Positions 9,530 through 19,184 of a stretch of DNA of 64,000 bases are shown here, one piece after another. The position numbers were made by a program, and so were the translations under genes. Numbering within the stretch: the first letter of the stretch is position 1; the number at the start of each line of letters is the position of its first letter. Source of the stretch: Dillenia suffruticosa. Taxonomy: Eukaryota > Streptophyta > Magnoliopsida > Dilleniales > Dilleniaceae. The DNA lies in the NCBI GenBank assembly GCA_033439265.1, contig JAVTVX010000011.1, forward strand, positions 14,529,090 to 14,593,089, read 5' to 3'. A model generated the notes under the pieces. It had not been told where the DNA came from, made no database searches, and was given only the letters and a program-made list of their open reading frames with translations.

Positions 9530-11955
9530 TGAAGGTTGGAATATTGTAAAATGGAGATATCTTCTCTCTTGTTTAGTGATCAAGAGAGGGGCGATTTAAT
9601 AAGACTCAAAATTCTGTGCATGGTTTTATCAAATCAAAGCAAGTTCAGTGGAACATGTCATGGAATTCTGTTTAAATCCCACACTGAAGGACACCAATTA
9701 TTATTATTATTATTGAGGGGGAGGGGTTTGATCTCCTCCAATACTAGATAAATCTGTCCCCTCCTATTTAGAAGCAATCAGAGGGAAGGGAGCCATAAAA
9801 ATAAATTGTTATTTGTATTGTTATCCCCCCCCCCCCAAACGTGTACCCTTCCCTTTGATTCACCTTTTAAACAAAAAATAAAGTTGGTTTCTAAAGGATG
9901 ATAGTCCCCCCCCCCAAAAAAAAAACAACAGGAAAACATTCTTCAGCCCCTTGACCCAATCCGTTGAGGTTGGTTTTGAGAATAATTGCCTCTAATGCTT
10001 TGCCATTGCTGTTTTTGCTGTAATAAGATTGTTTCCTAAAATATAGTCGTGTACCTTCTTACCGTGTGTTTCACATATGGGTTGATATCTTCTCCTTTTT
10101 TCTTGTATAAAATATGCGGTTAATTCTCACCTATCTTTGTAATTTGCTTAGAGACAATCTCCTTTATGCTAGATCGAAACTGTATAATGAAATTATATGT
10201 CATCAGCATTGGCTATTGTGTCCTAAGTCTCAGTTTGAAATGGTATTCACAATGAATGTTAGGTACACCTAGGATTGATGACTACATTGAATATTGTTCT
10301 TTCAGGTAAATGGGTGCCTTTTCTGATACAATATTAACCAGACGTTAGATAATGAAAAGCTTAAAATAATCTAATATACTGATTGTTCTGGTCTATTTGT
10401 GTTTACATAAATTTTGTGTTGTTTTCTATTGGTTTTCTTTTATATTGCAAGTAACTGTTCTATTGCATGAGTAAGCCTTTCGAGTAGTCAATATGCATTT
10501 ACATTAAATCTTTTCAGTCTATTCCAGTTGAGGCACTGTTTCCATTTTGTAGTTGCTTGGATTTTGACTGCTAAATGAGTCTATTTTAGAGAATGATATA
10601 TGAGGATCTTGAGCTGAAAGCCCTTTCAATGCTCAAAAGTAGTCCTTACTCAGTAATTTCCTTTAAATAGGCAAAGCTCAAACTAGGATTTAGGGCAGCA
10701 ATATGTACAAGTTAAAGATGAAAATTATGGGTAACTTGTGGAATCAGAAGAACCAGTTGGTATCTTTGTGGTCATTTCCTTATTGCTTGTCTACCGGAAA
10801 ACGTCATATGTTGCTTAATCCCGACTATTCAATCTCATCCATTCTCATGTTTAAGTTATTAAAATATCTACTTGTAACTCTGTAGTCGTACTCATGTTTT
10901 ATGTCTCTAAGAGCCCTACTTATCAGTTTTTTACTTTGAATTTTTCTTAAATTGCTCATATGTTTTAGTTTTACTGACATTAGCAAATGAAGGTGAACTA
11001 GTTTTGAATTGGGAATGGGTTGTTTAGTAGACGAGATAGCTTTGAAGTTCTTATACCCAAAATTCAAAGAGTAGATCTGTACTTCCGCAGATGGCCCTCC
11101 CTAGAAACTTCTCCTGGTGAAAGAGTATCCTTTGCGACAATAGTGCCATTGCAGCCCAGAGAAAAAGCTTGGTCCACCTCTGAAGGGTGTTGGATCATAA
11201 GTGGGTCCTTTTTTAGTTCTCTTCATCAGTGGCAGAATGAATCCCTAGTCTTGTCCATGATAGCTCTGTCACATCTCAATCCTTCATCTTCAAGTCTGTC
11301 TTCCCCTAGTGCCTAAGTGAGACTACTTGTCAAATTGGGGAGTGTGGCATGTTGAACTTAGCCTTGCAGATTCTAGATTCCTTGTCTAGTTGGGTGAGAT
11401 TTCGTATTTGTTGGCTGTCCCTATCCTAGACGGATGGGAATTTTGTGCTTAACCCTTTTATTCATTTAAAGTTGGGATTCTTAGTCCATTTTCTTGTAGA
11501 TGAACAAAAATTTTCAAACTTTGGTCCTTTTGGAGATAGGTTTTCCCTTCCTCCCCCCCTCCCCCCCCCCCCCCCTTCCCTCTCTTAATGTAAACTACTG
11601 TTCTACCCTCCGATTCTATTGATTAAGTTGATGAAAATGTTCAGAATGATGATGATGATGATGTGGTCGAACATTTTTAGGACATGCCAAATGTTCTCTA
11701 ACAAGTTTATTTACACCCACAATGATGAAAAAGAAAACACTAGACAACTTAATTATCCCACATTAACATCATAATTCTACCTTAATTTACACAAATAAGA
11801 AGACTCCAAACAAGAGACTAAAACAAACTATTAATCGACCAAAAAGAACTAAATACCGTACAAACACAACAACAAATTGAAGGATGAAAACAACAAAACA
11901 AAGTTTCTATCAACCACACCATTGTTTTGTTTTATTTTATCACACTTCAAAGTTG
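9530..11955. other. intergenic DNA with poly(C) tracts, no gene recognised
   Basis: No convincing exon was seen. Short open frames, for example 11020-11316 plus, match no family I know. Notable sequence oddities are a run of 12 C at 9825-9836, a further C run near 9907, a very C-rich stretch near 11544-11580, and a short GAT repeat near 11646. Confidence 0.45.
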
Positions 11956-11959
11956 TCAC

Positions 11960-12944
11960 TCAAACGACCCCGTCGTCGCCGGTGCCGCCCCCTCCTTTGT
12001 GGGCGGGCTCGGTGACTCCTCCCATTGCATAGTCTGTGTCCCGATAACCCGGCCCATATTTGCTGCTGAGTACACCCGCATGAAGCAACAAAATGTACAA
12101 AAGTTGAGTGATGGTAAGAATAATGATGAAAGCCTCCAACACTTTCAACCTCCATCCTCTGTAACCTCCTATGTCTATCTCCTTCCAAGCAAACCTGTAA
12201 AAGAAATATTAAACAAAAGCATATGAATAATTATGGCTGGGTACATGTGCTTATTACTCATGCTAAGGGGTTGTTCTTGGTATTTACCCGAATGCAAGGG
12301 CAGTCAAGGCCCAAGCAACTAGTGAAGATGATCCAGCTGCAGATAGACTATCACTCCTCCATGCTCTGATGTGGTTGGCACCGGATAGTTTCGACACTGC
12401 ACCCACCACACCCGCTAAGAGTGCGAAAATTAGAAAGAAGAAGGTTGCCGGATTTCCTCCTAGACCTGTGTGAGAGAGAGAGAGAGTCCATTAATAACAG
12501 CTTACATCCTATCTCATGACAGACACACAATCTCTAAGGCAGAAACAAACAAAAAATATTGCATTCATTAGCTTCCATGTTACACTTATACCCGCAGCAT
12601 TCTTGAGAATATTCTAGCCGGAAAAAAATTAATACTTGGAAACCGTATATATTCATTATCCTCAAAAGGTGTTATTCAGGAGCTAGTATTGAGTAGTCTT
12701 TTTTTTTTTTTTTTGGGAGAGAATTGAAGAGTAGTCTTATCTACGCATTTATATATTTCCTCATTCAAGCTAGGGAAAGGGACAAAGGTTTAGAGAGAGA
12801 GAGAGAGAGAGTACCAGGCTGGTTAGCTTGGCCATTGATATATTTATTGACACACCAACTCGCAAAGCCAAGGACAATGATGTACATTACAAAGTTAAGA
12901 AACAACAATGGCCCTGCTAAATTCCTCCCAACAGTTTGAGCCAT
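11960..12944 (-). CDS. AWPM-19 / PM19-like four-helix membrane protein
   Basis: Three exons join in frame: 12815-12944, 12288-12465 and 11960-12194, all with GT..AG introns. They total 543 nt and encode 180 aa. The start (MAQTVGRNLAGPL) matches the family's usual N-terminus. Four hydrophobic segments follow: PLLFLNFVMYIIVLGFASW, TFFLIFALLAGVVGAV, SSSLVAWALTALAFG, and VLEAFIIILTITQLLYILLL. The family signature KYGPGYRDTDY lies near the C-terminus, followed by a glycine-rich tail. AWPM-19/PM19 proteins sit in the plasma membrane; several respond to abscisic acid, cold or dehydration and some act in seed dormancy or ABA transport. Length, exon phases and motifs all look intact, so this is very probably a working gene. 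Confidence 0.93.
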
Positions 12945-13122
12945 CTCTTCCTAACTTTTTCTTCTTTGCCTTTCAAAACTTAAAGTTAATGCCCCCAAAA
13001 CTTATTCCTCAAATGGGGGGGGGGGGGGGAGGGAGGGGAGGGAGGACTTTAGTTTTTCGAACTTCTGTAGCTTGGCCTACCTCTAGCATTTAGCTGAGAA
13101 GAGAAGAAAAGGTTAGGGAAGC

Positions 13123-13128
13123 TATATA
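13123..13128 (-). promoter_or_regulatory. TATA-like box upstream of the PM19-like gene
   Basis: TATATA on the minus strand, about 180 nt upstream of the ATG at 12944, is well placed to be a core promoter. A run of 15 G at 13015-13029 and a short CT stretch lie nearby. No ACGTG-type ABA element was seen in the first 300 bp upstream. Confidence 0.35.
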
Positions 13129-13248
13129 CTCGTGGAGTATGTGTCAACCCACTCTTCTTTTGGATGTACAGCTGGTGGGACACTCGTCATTTTTCTCTTT
13201 CCCATTTCCCATTAACAATGTAATACTCTCTCTCTATCTCTCTCTCTC

Positions 13249-13332
13249 CTGGCATTATCCAAGACCCTGAGGGAGTTTGAAGAGACAGATACCTCTTCAT
13301 CTATGCTGGGGAGGATCAAGATTGGTCTTCAC
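13249..13332 (+). repeat. foldback repeat, left arm
   Basis: This segment (starting CTGGCATTATCCAAG, ending GGAGGATCAAGATTGGTC) is the inverted counterpart of 14574-14650, with about ten mismatches over roughly 80 bp. Weaker inverted similarity continues to about 13385 against 13620-13669 (GGTAAATGCC, TTACAAAC, ATAGGG). The two arms would form a long hairpin, interrupted in its right arm by the hAT-type insertion. Confidence 0.75.
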
Positions 13333-13677
13333 TAAAACAATCATGTTTAGATGGTAAATGCCTCGCAAAGTTACAAACCATAGGGTTGATTTTATGGGCC
13401 TTTTCATTATACTCCGTATTTGGAAAAAAAAAAATTTCGATTAATATGATTCAAATTACGATAAGATTCAAAAATATGTTTCACAAAGAGAATAATTTAA
13501 TATGTTTAAATTTTAAAAATAAACAAATAGATGTTAAAAGAATTAATTTTAAATTTGAATCTCATAGTTCTCGGAATCAAATTAGTCGAGATTCTGCTCC
13601 AATGAAAAAACTCATCCAGCAAAATAAAGCCCATAGTTTGTAAATTTGTGGGGGCATTTACCCTCGAGGACCAATCC

Positions 13678-14573
13678 TAGAGATGGGCATAGGTCGGTTC
13701 TGGCCCGGAAATCTATCCAGCCGCCCTATCAAAGCCCGGATCGAAAATTGGCCCATGGCTACACTGAACCGGAACTGAACTGGCCTGGCACGAAACCGCC
13801 CCATCCAGGAACCAATCCGTTGCTTCTTAGAAGCCATAAGCTGCTATGTCTGCCCGTCCCGAGTCATTGTACTTGGCGTTGATCTGGAGAAAAATTTGGA
13901 TGCAACTAACGGCCGACTCGAAATCTTCAACTTCGAGGGCCCTCTTGACACCGTCGATGTAGTTGGCCCTCTTCACGATGGCGTCAATATGGAACAAGGT
14001 GGAATTGACGCGAGACTAAGTGACACCGAGCTCTCGGATCTTGCCGCAGACCCGATCAGTGAGGTCGCAAGTGGATTGAACGTTGAAGAGAAGGTAGTCA
14101 GAGTCGACATAGACGTCTTGAGGACTTAGGTGGATTTATGGAGCGTGATGAGCTGCCTAGAGAGAGCCGTGCGTTGGGAGAGGAGAGATTCCAGTTCCAG
14201 ATCCAAAGATCTTCAGTACGCAATGTGCTTGTGGAGAAGCCGAGGCATGGCTACAGCTACGACGTCGGTGAGTTTGCGAACGTTCTCTAGTGCTTCTATT
14301 GTCCCAAATTTTATGGCTGCCCCAAATGCAAGACCCTCTTCATCTTCTTCCCCATGCGGAAGAACAGAGCAGGTTCATAAGGTCGAATTGGCCCGGCCCG
14401 GCACGTCTAGCACAGCAGGCCTGGTTCGGCGGGCCTGGTTCCAAGCAAAATTTTTTTGAAACAGGCCCAGCATGGCTCGGGGATGCCTCGGAACCACAGC
14501 TGAACCGACCTGCTGTTGGGCCCAATCCCAAACTGGCCTGTAACCGGCCCAACATGGCCCGGACCCATCTCTA
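13678..14573. mobile_element. non-autonomous hAT-type transposon carrying a COG4 fragment
   Basis: The 896-bp element begins TAGAGATGGG and ends CCCATCTCTA, a perfect 10-bp terminal inverted repeat. It is flanked by an exact 8-bp target duplication, ACCAATCC, at 13670-13677 and 14574-14581. The 8-bp duplication and the TAGAGATGGGC/GGCCGG-rich ends are hallmarks of plant hAT elements. Both subterminal regions are rich in GGCCCGG/GGCCTGG motifs. No transposase is present. The centre (about 13851-14350) is a captured piece of the host gene COG4. The inserted DNA is far more GC-rich than its surroundings. Confidence 0.88.
13851..14350 (-). pseudogene. COG4: captured COG4 fragment inside the hAT element
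   Basis: The minus strand encodes the N-terminal part of conserved oligomeric Golgi complex subunit 4, a tether needed for retrograde vesicle traffic in the Golgi. Recognisable blocks are FGTIEALENVRKLTDV, RLLHKHIAY, LESLLSQRTAL, YLLFNVQSTCDLTDRVCGKI, RVNSTLFHIDAIVKRANYI, DGVKRALEVEDFES and IFLQINAKYNDSG. The frame is broken by at least three stop codons (after HIAY, after LHKST, and after RELGVT) and by one frame change. No intron was seen across about 500 bp. The piece corresponds to roughly residues 20-200 of a protein of about 740 aa. It cannot make a COG4 protein, but it could give small RNAs or antisense transcripts against the parent gene. Confidence 0.85.
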
Positions 14574-14650
14574 ACCAATCCTGATCCTCCCCACCATAGA
14601 TAGAGGTATCTCTCGCTTCAAACTCTCTCCGAGTCCTTGGATAATGCCAG
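14574..14650 (-). repeat. foldback repeat, right arm
   Basis: Reverse complement of the arm at 13249-13332. It includes the right copy of the 8-bp target duplication of the neighbouring hAT-type element (14574-14581), so the foldback existed before that element inserted. Confidence 0.75.
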
Positions 14651-14654
14651 GCAA

Positions 14655-16080
14655 GAGATAAAAACAAACATAGAATGGCACTGGGATCGTTTCTTACAAA
14701 AGCTTGAAAAGAGAAGTTATTAAACTTCAAGGAATAGAAGACAAGGATAAATTTATGAGAACTTAGCTGGGACAAGAAATTTTCAACATTAGCAGAGGAG
14801 GCCACAAACATTCGAGGAAGCATGAATAATGTTAACCATGTAGATATTAGAGGTCTCAAAACCGATACTGAATACCTGTTCGACACATTCCATGGCATGT
14901 CCAATTCTTCAATTTTCAAAAGATAAATAATGTTAAACAATTTCATTAATAATTACTTCAGAGCAATAGAAATCACTAATTCACTAAGAAATATTTAAAG
15001 ATAAAAACAACTATTCTAATAAATAAAATTAGAATGTTCTCGATCTATATATGAAAAGGGTGTTGATTTGCCCCAATGGGATGCCAGTGACCCTCTTGGC
15101 CCCTGCCCCCCCCCCAAAAAAAAAGGAAAAAAAGGAATTGTTCACTGAATGCAAGACCAGACACTGATGCAGCATCCTGGCATCACAACTACAGGCAACC
15201 CAAATTTGGTCCTGACGGAAACCAAACCAAGCCAATATAACAGTAGCATTATTTTGATGCCACATCACCATACATCTCCGGTTTTGTTTGTGTGTTGAAC
15301 TATGTCCATACTTCATAGACTACTCTAGGTAGGAACGGCATTGAACTATGTCCGTACTTCATACATCTCCGTTCTTCATACAAGAGAGAACTAAAGAAAT
15401 GAAGCAAGAATTATACAGTAAAATGGGACTGGGATCATCTATAGGCTTTAACCTGACGTCTAGTGGAATGTGATAAATACAACCAATATTGATTATTTTG
15501 ACTAATTAAGCCTTAGATCCCTTCTAGTTCATGATATGATTTTGCACATCATGAAGAGTCGAGGAAATGATCAAGGTCATCTTACATCTCTCAAGTACTA
15601 AAGTGAATGTTTTCACCTCAAATGGTAACCAGGATCACACCCAACTGAACTCAGAGCACAAAAAGAATTCAACTGAATTCACGGTTACAACACACCATGC
15701 AACATCCAAATACATATGTGGTGGGGTAAATGCATCACTCATGATGAGCTACCATAAATAAATGTCCCCTTGACATTAAACATGGGCTACACTAATTAAA
15801 ATATATCAAAGGTGAAAAGACCTCACGGATTTACATTGCCTCTAAAAGGTATTCCATAAAATAAACTTGAGCATTAATTGACCTGATGGACCGTACCTCC
15901 GTCCTACGAAACTCCGACAGAGCAGGAAATATCCATTTTCTCCTCCTTCCTTCACTACAATCAAAAAAAAAAAAAAGCCTCTATCAGAATTCACAAGGAC
16001 AGGCAGAAATGAGAAGCACTGATGAACAGTTAGAAAGTCAAGGTCTCAGAAAATGCATGTGAAAGACATGGGAATGGCAA
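14655..16080. other. intergenic DNA, no gene recognised
   Basis: Open frames here, including the minus-strand frame that runs through the foldback arm to 14946, do not resemble any family I know. A direct repeat of about 25 bp containing GAACTATGTCC and TACTTCATA occurs at 15297-15320 and 15342-15364. Confidence 0.4.
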
Positions 16081-16084
16081 GGTT

Positions 16085-16747
16085 TCATTTCTTTCTACAT
16101 GCAACAAGCAGCATGCCACCAACCCCAAACATGATAATGTTCCGCTGAAACAGAGCAAGAAATATCTGTATCACCTCATCCAATGGACAAAGTTCATTGA
16201 TTGTTACTTTAACAACTGATATAAAGGTGCTCTCTCCACCTGATGGGCAGTGCTAGCATCCATGTCCAAGCAACAACCAGTGCAGTAAGAAATGCAGGGA
16301 TCTGTCTACATCCCAACTTTTATCAACTAAGGCTGAACATTAATAAATTACCACAAGCTTTTGCAAGTTTGAAATTAGACGATATATACAATCTCGTCAT
16401 AACTCGAGGGTTACTTCACGGAGGTGCAATAGCAACACCCAGTAGAAATACTATGGCATCTGATACATCCAGGAAAAAATTAGATAAAAGGATCTAAAAA
16501 CTTCGTAAGTTTCTTTCTGTAGTTCCCTTGATGAGCAACCCGAGAAGACTTCCAAAAAAGCTCTTCTAAGAGCAACATTAACATGAGCAATATTCAGAAT
16601 GAGAGATTGAAGAGAGAGCAAGAAGCAGATAAAGGGAAAACCAGGAGAAACAATCATAGAAACAAGTTGAAGAATACCCATTTTCCAAATTACCCAACCA
16701 ATTGTGAAACCCATCAAATTAATAAACCCATCATAGAAACTTTCCAT
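16085..16747 (-). CDS. possible multi-exon membrane protein, unrecognised
   Basis: Three protein-like blocks occur in order on the minus strand. The first, 16451-16747, starts at an ATG and holds two hydrophobic segments (GFTIGWVIWKMGILQLV and FPFICFLLSLQSLIL), then a soluble stretch with SSRELQKETYEVFRSFYLIF. The second, near 16250-16315, reads QIPAFLTALVVAWTWMLALPI. The third, 16085-16144, follows a good acceptor (CTCTGTTTCAG) and reads NIIMFGVGGMLLVACRKK then stop. The composition suggests a small polytopic membrane protein. The splice phases between blocks do not join cleanly in my reading, so it may be degraded. I do not recognise the family. Confidence 0.3.
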
Positions 16748-17814
16748 CTGAGGTTACCTTACTTGCTTGAGGCAGAATTGAGGTTGGATTCGGTCTCAGG
16801 ATAATTTGCAAAGGGAAATTAAGATAACTCAATAAGCACTGCATTGGCATGAGGGAGAGCAAAATCTTTATTGCATTGTGACTGCATGCAGATCTCATTA
16901 AATCTAGCTCTTTATCATCTTCATTTCCACTGGGTTCCTGTTAAATCTATGTAAATCAATTGTTGGGTTAATTTGCAAAGGATTATTATGATGATGAATG
17001 CCCTTTACAAGGGAGAGTGACCCTTTATTGCACGAAGTGAGGTCTCATTAAAATTAGTTCTTTCTCTTCTGCACCATGTTAAATCTGCATAAAACAATTG
17101 TAAATTTGGGAAGTTTTGTGACATTGTACAAGGAAAAGGTTCACCAATTTTGTTTGGAGGGTGAATAAGCATTACCTTAACAAGAGAGAGGACAACACAT
17201 GGTTGATGTGGGAGTGAGACGAACAGTAGTACAGGGCACTCATTATCTTTATGGGTGCTTGCTTGAGGACCTTGCTATTTAGTTTTCATCCAGTTCTTTC
17301 GCCTCCTTCCTAAATGCTGCTGTCTTTAGATTTTTTTATAATAGTCCTTGGTTGTTTCATTTTGGTTTCAAATCTTTCAGTTATACTTTCTCTTTCAAAA
17401 AATAGAACACAATTGTCTTGCCCCAACATTAATTCACCTTCAATCCCAGACACATTAACCAAAAATTCTCAAGCTTACACCCAATCTTCTGGCCAGCATA
17501 GGCTGTCATGCTTCTAAAAACTCGTACAGTCTCCTAGACCATTTATCTGAACGTAGTTCTTTTAAAGCGCACCCAGAGGCACCCTTCAAAGCAAAGAGGA
17601 CAAATGCTAAGACTTCCAAAACTACCTTGTAAGACTATTTCCTATGCAATTACAAGAAGAAATTTAACTCGGGTTGAGTCTAGGATTAATACACTTTACA
17701 AGCCACTTTCTTTTAATGTTAACTTGATACAAAACTTCACCAAATTTCTTCTGGGTTTATTAAATTTCTTCCAAAATTCCATGTGACTATTTCCTATGTC
17801 AACTCTAGCATTTA

Positions 17815-18998
17815 ATGTTGTATCCAAAGTGTATTAAATTTCTTCCAAAACTCCTTTGTAAGACTATTTCTTTTAAAACATTTGCTTGTGAGTCATGTCA
17901 AGTTGGAAAGCATGTTCAAGCCGCTTTCCAAGGCAATACAAAAAGTCAGGATGAGTTAATTTCTACCTTTACATCTTTCTATGCAAATTCAAAATCAATT
18001 CGGCAAGACCTTCAGAGTACTTCACAGTGATAATGTAAAAGAATACTTTTCAACTGTTTTCTCTTCCTTTGTGTCTTCTTATGGCATTCTACATCAATCC
18101 ACTTGCCGTCACACAACTCAACAAAATGGAATTGCTGAGCATATAAATTGGCACTTAATAGAAACTGTTCGCCCTCTCTTGTTACATGCAGATGCTCATG
18201 TTTGTTTTTGGGGAATGTTGTTTTAGCTGCTTGTTATTTAATAAATCGCACACCTTCCTCTTCCCTCAACAATAAGGTTCCTTGTTCCATATTGTTTCCT
18301 AATGATCCATTGTTTCATGTCCCTTCTCATGTCTCTGGTGGTACTTTCTTTGTTCATGATCTCTCTCCCAAATTGGGCAAACTTTCGGCTCATGCTATTA
18401 AATGTATCTTTCTAGGGTATTCCAGACTACAGAAGGATATCGATGCTATTCTCCTACCACAAATCATTACCATATGCGTGCACATGACACATTCGAGGAG
18501 AATCCATATTTGTCTCCATCTTCACTCGAGTCTAAGTCTATTTCTGAGGTTATACTTGTTCCAATTTTTTGCTCCACCTCTATCTCCAATACACGTACCA
18601 TCACCACCCTCTCAGGAAAATTCTCCCAAACCATCTCCATCTCATAGGGAAGCTCCTGAAGTATGTTGTCCTCAACCATTTCCACCACCTCTTAGCACAT
18701 AAAAATGTCAATCATAAGTTTCTGTTCCCGTGTCACAGGCAGCTGCACCATCTCAAGAATCATGTCCTACCTCATCAGCTTCTCGGATCATAGATGTGCC
18801 CGAAAACCAGATTGATTTGGCTATTGCTCTCCAAAAAGGTATAGGTCTACTATGAACCCTCACCCAATCTATAAGTTCTCTCTCAAGTTTCTCAACTCTT
18901 TTCAACACGATCTTTTCTAATTTGACATTGATTACCAAAATTTTACAAGTGAAGAGCTTACCCTTACAATATAGGAATGCTTTGCTTGACACTTTCAG
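17815..18998 (+). mobile_element. Ty1/copia retrotransposon remnant (integrase region)
   Basis: Plus-strand frames encode a decayed copia polyprotein. The pre-integrase cysteine motif CESCQVGKHVQAAF is near 17887. It is followed by an integrase core with RVLHSDNVKEYFS, SYGILHQSTCRHTTQQNGIAEH and ACYLINRTPSS, then the FLGYSRLQKGYRCYSP block and the linker start IDLAIALQKG near 18810. Several frame changes, stops and missing segments break it. Neither LTR nor the reverse transcriptase was recognised. It lies exactly where the next MSH1 exons would be expected. Confidence 0.85.
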
Positions 18999-19184
18999 GT
19001 TTTAAATCCTATGCCACAGAATAAGTACAACTACATAGCTCAACTGGAAATCAATACATTACTGAACTTCAGAAAAAATTTTAGAACAACAAAACCAGAA
19101 TTTTCCATTCTTCCATGCCAACATGTTTACCATGAAAGCCCACGCTTAAAACCAAGTCCAAAATTATTGTACAGCACCACATAC

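Noticed and set aside
14407-14946. 179-codon minus-strand open frame across the hAT end and foldback arm
   Set aside because: It crosses the transposon boundary and target duplication and reads as unrelated residues on the two sides, so it is not a real gene.
18467-18992. Minus-strand open frames opposite the copia remnant
   Set aside because: They are the reverse strand of the recognisable copia polyprotein.
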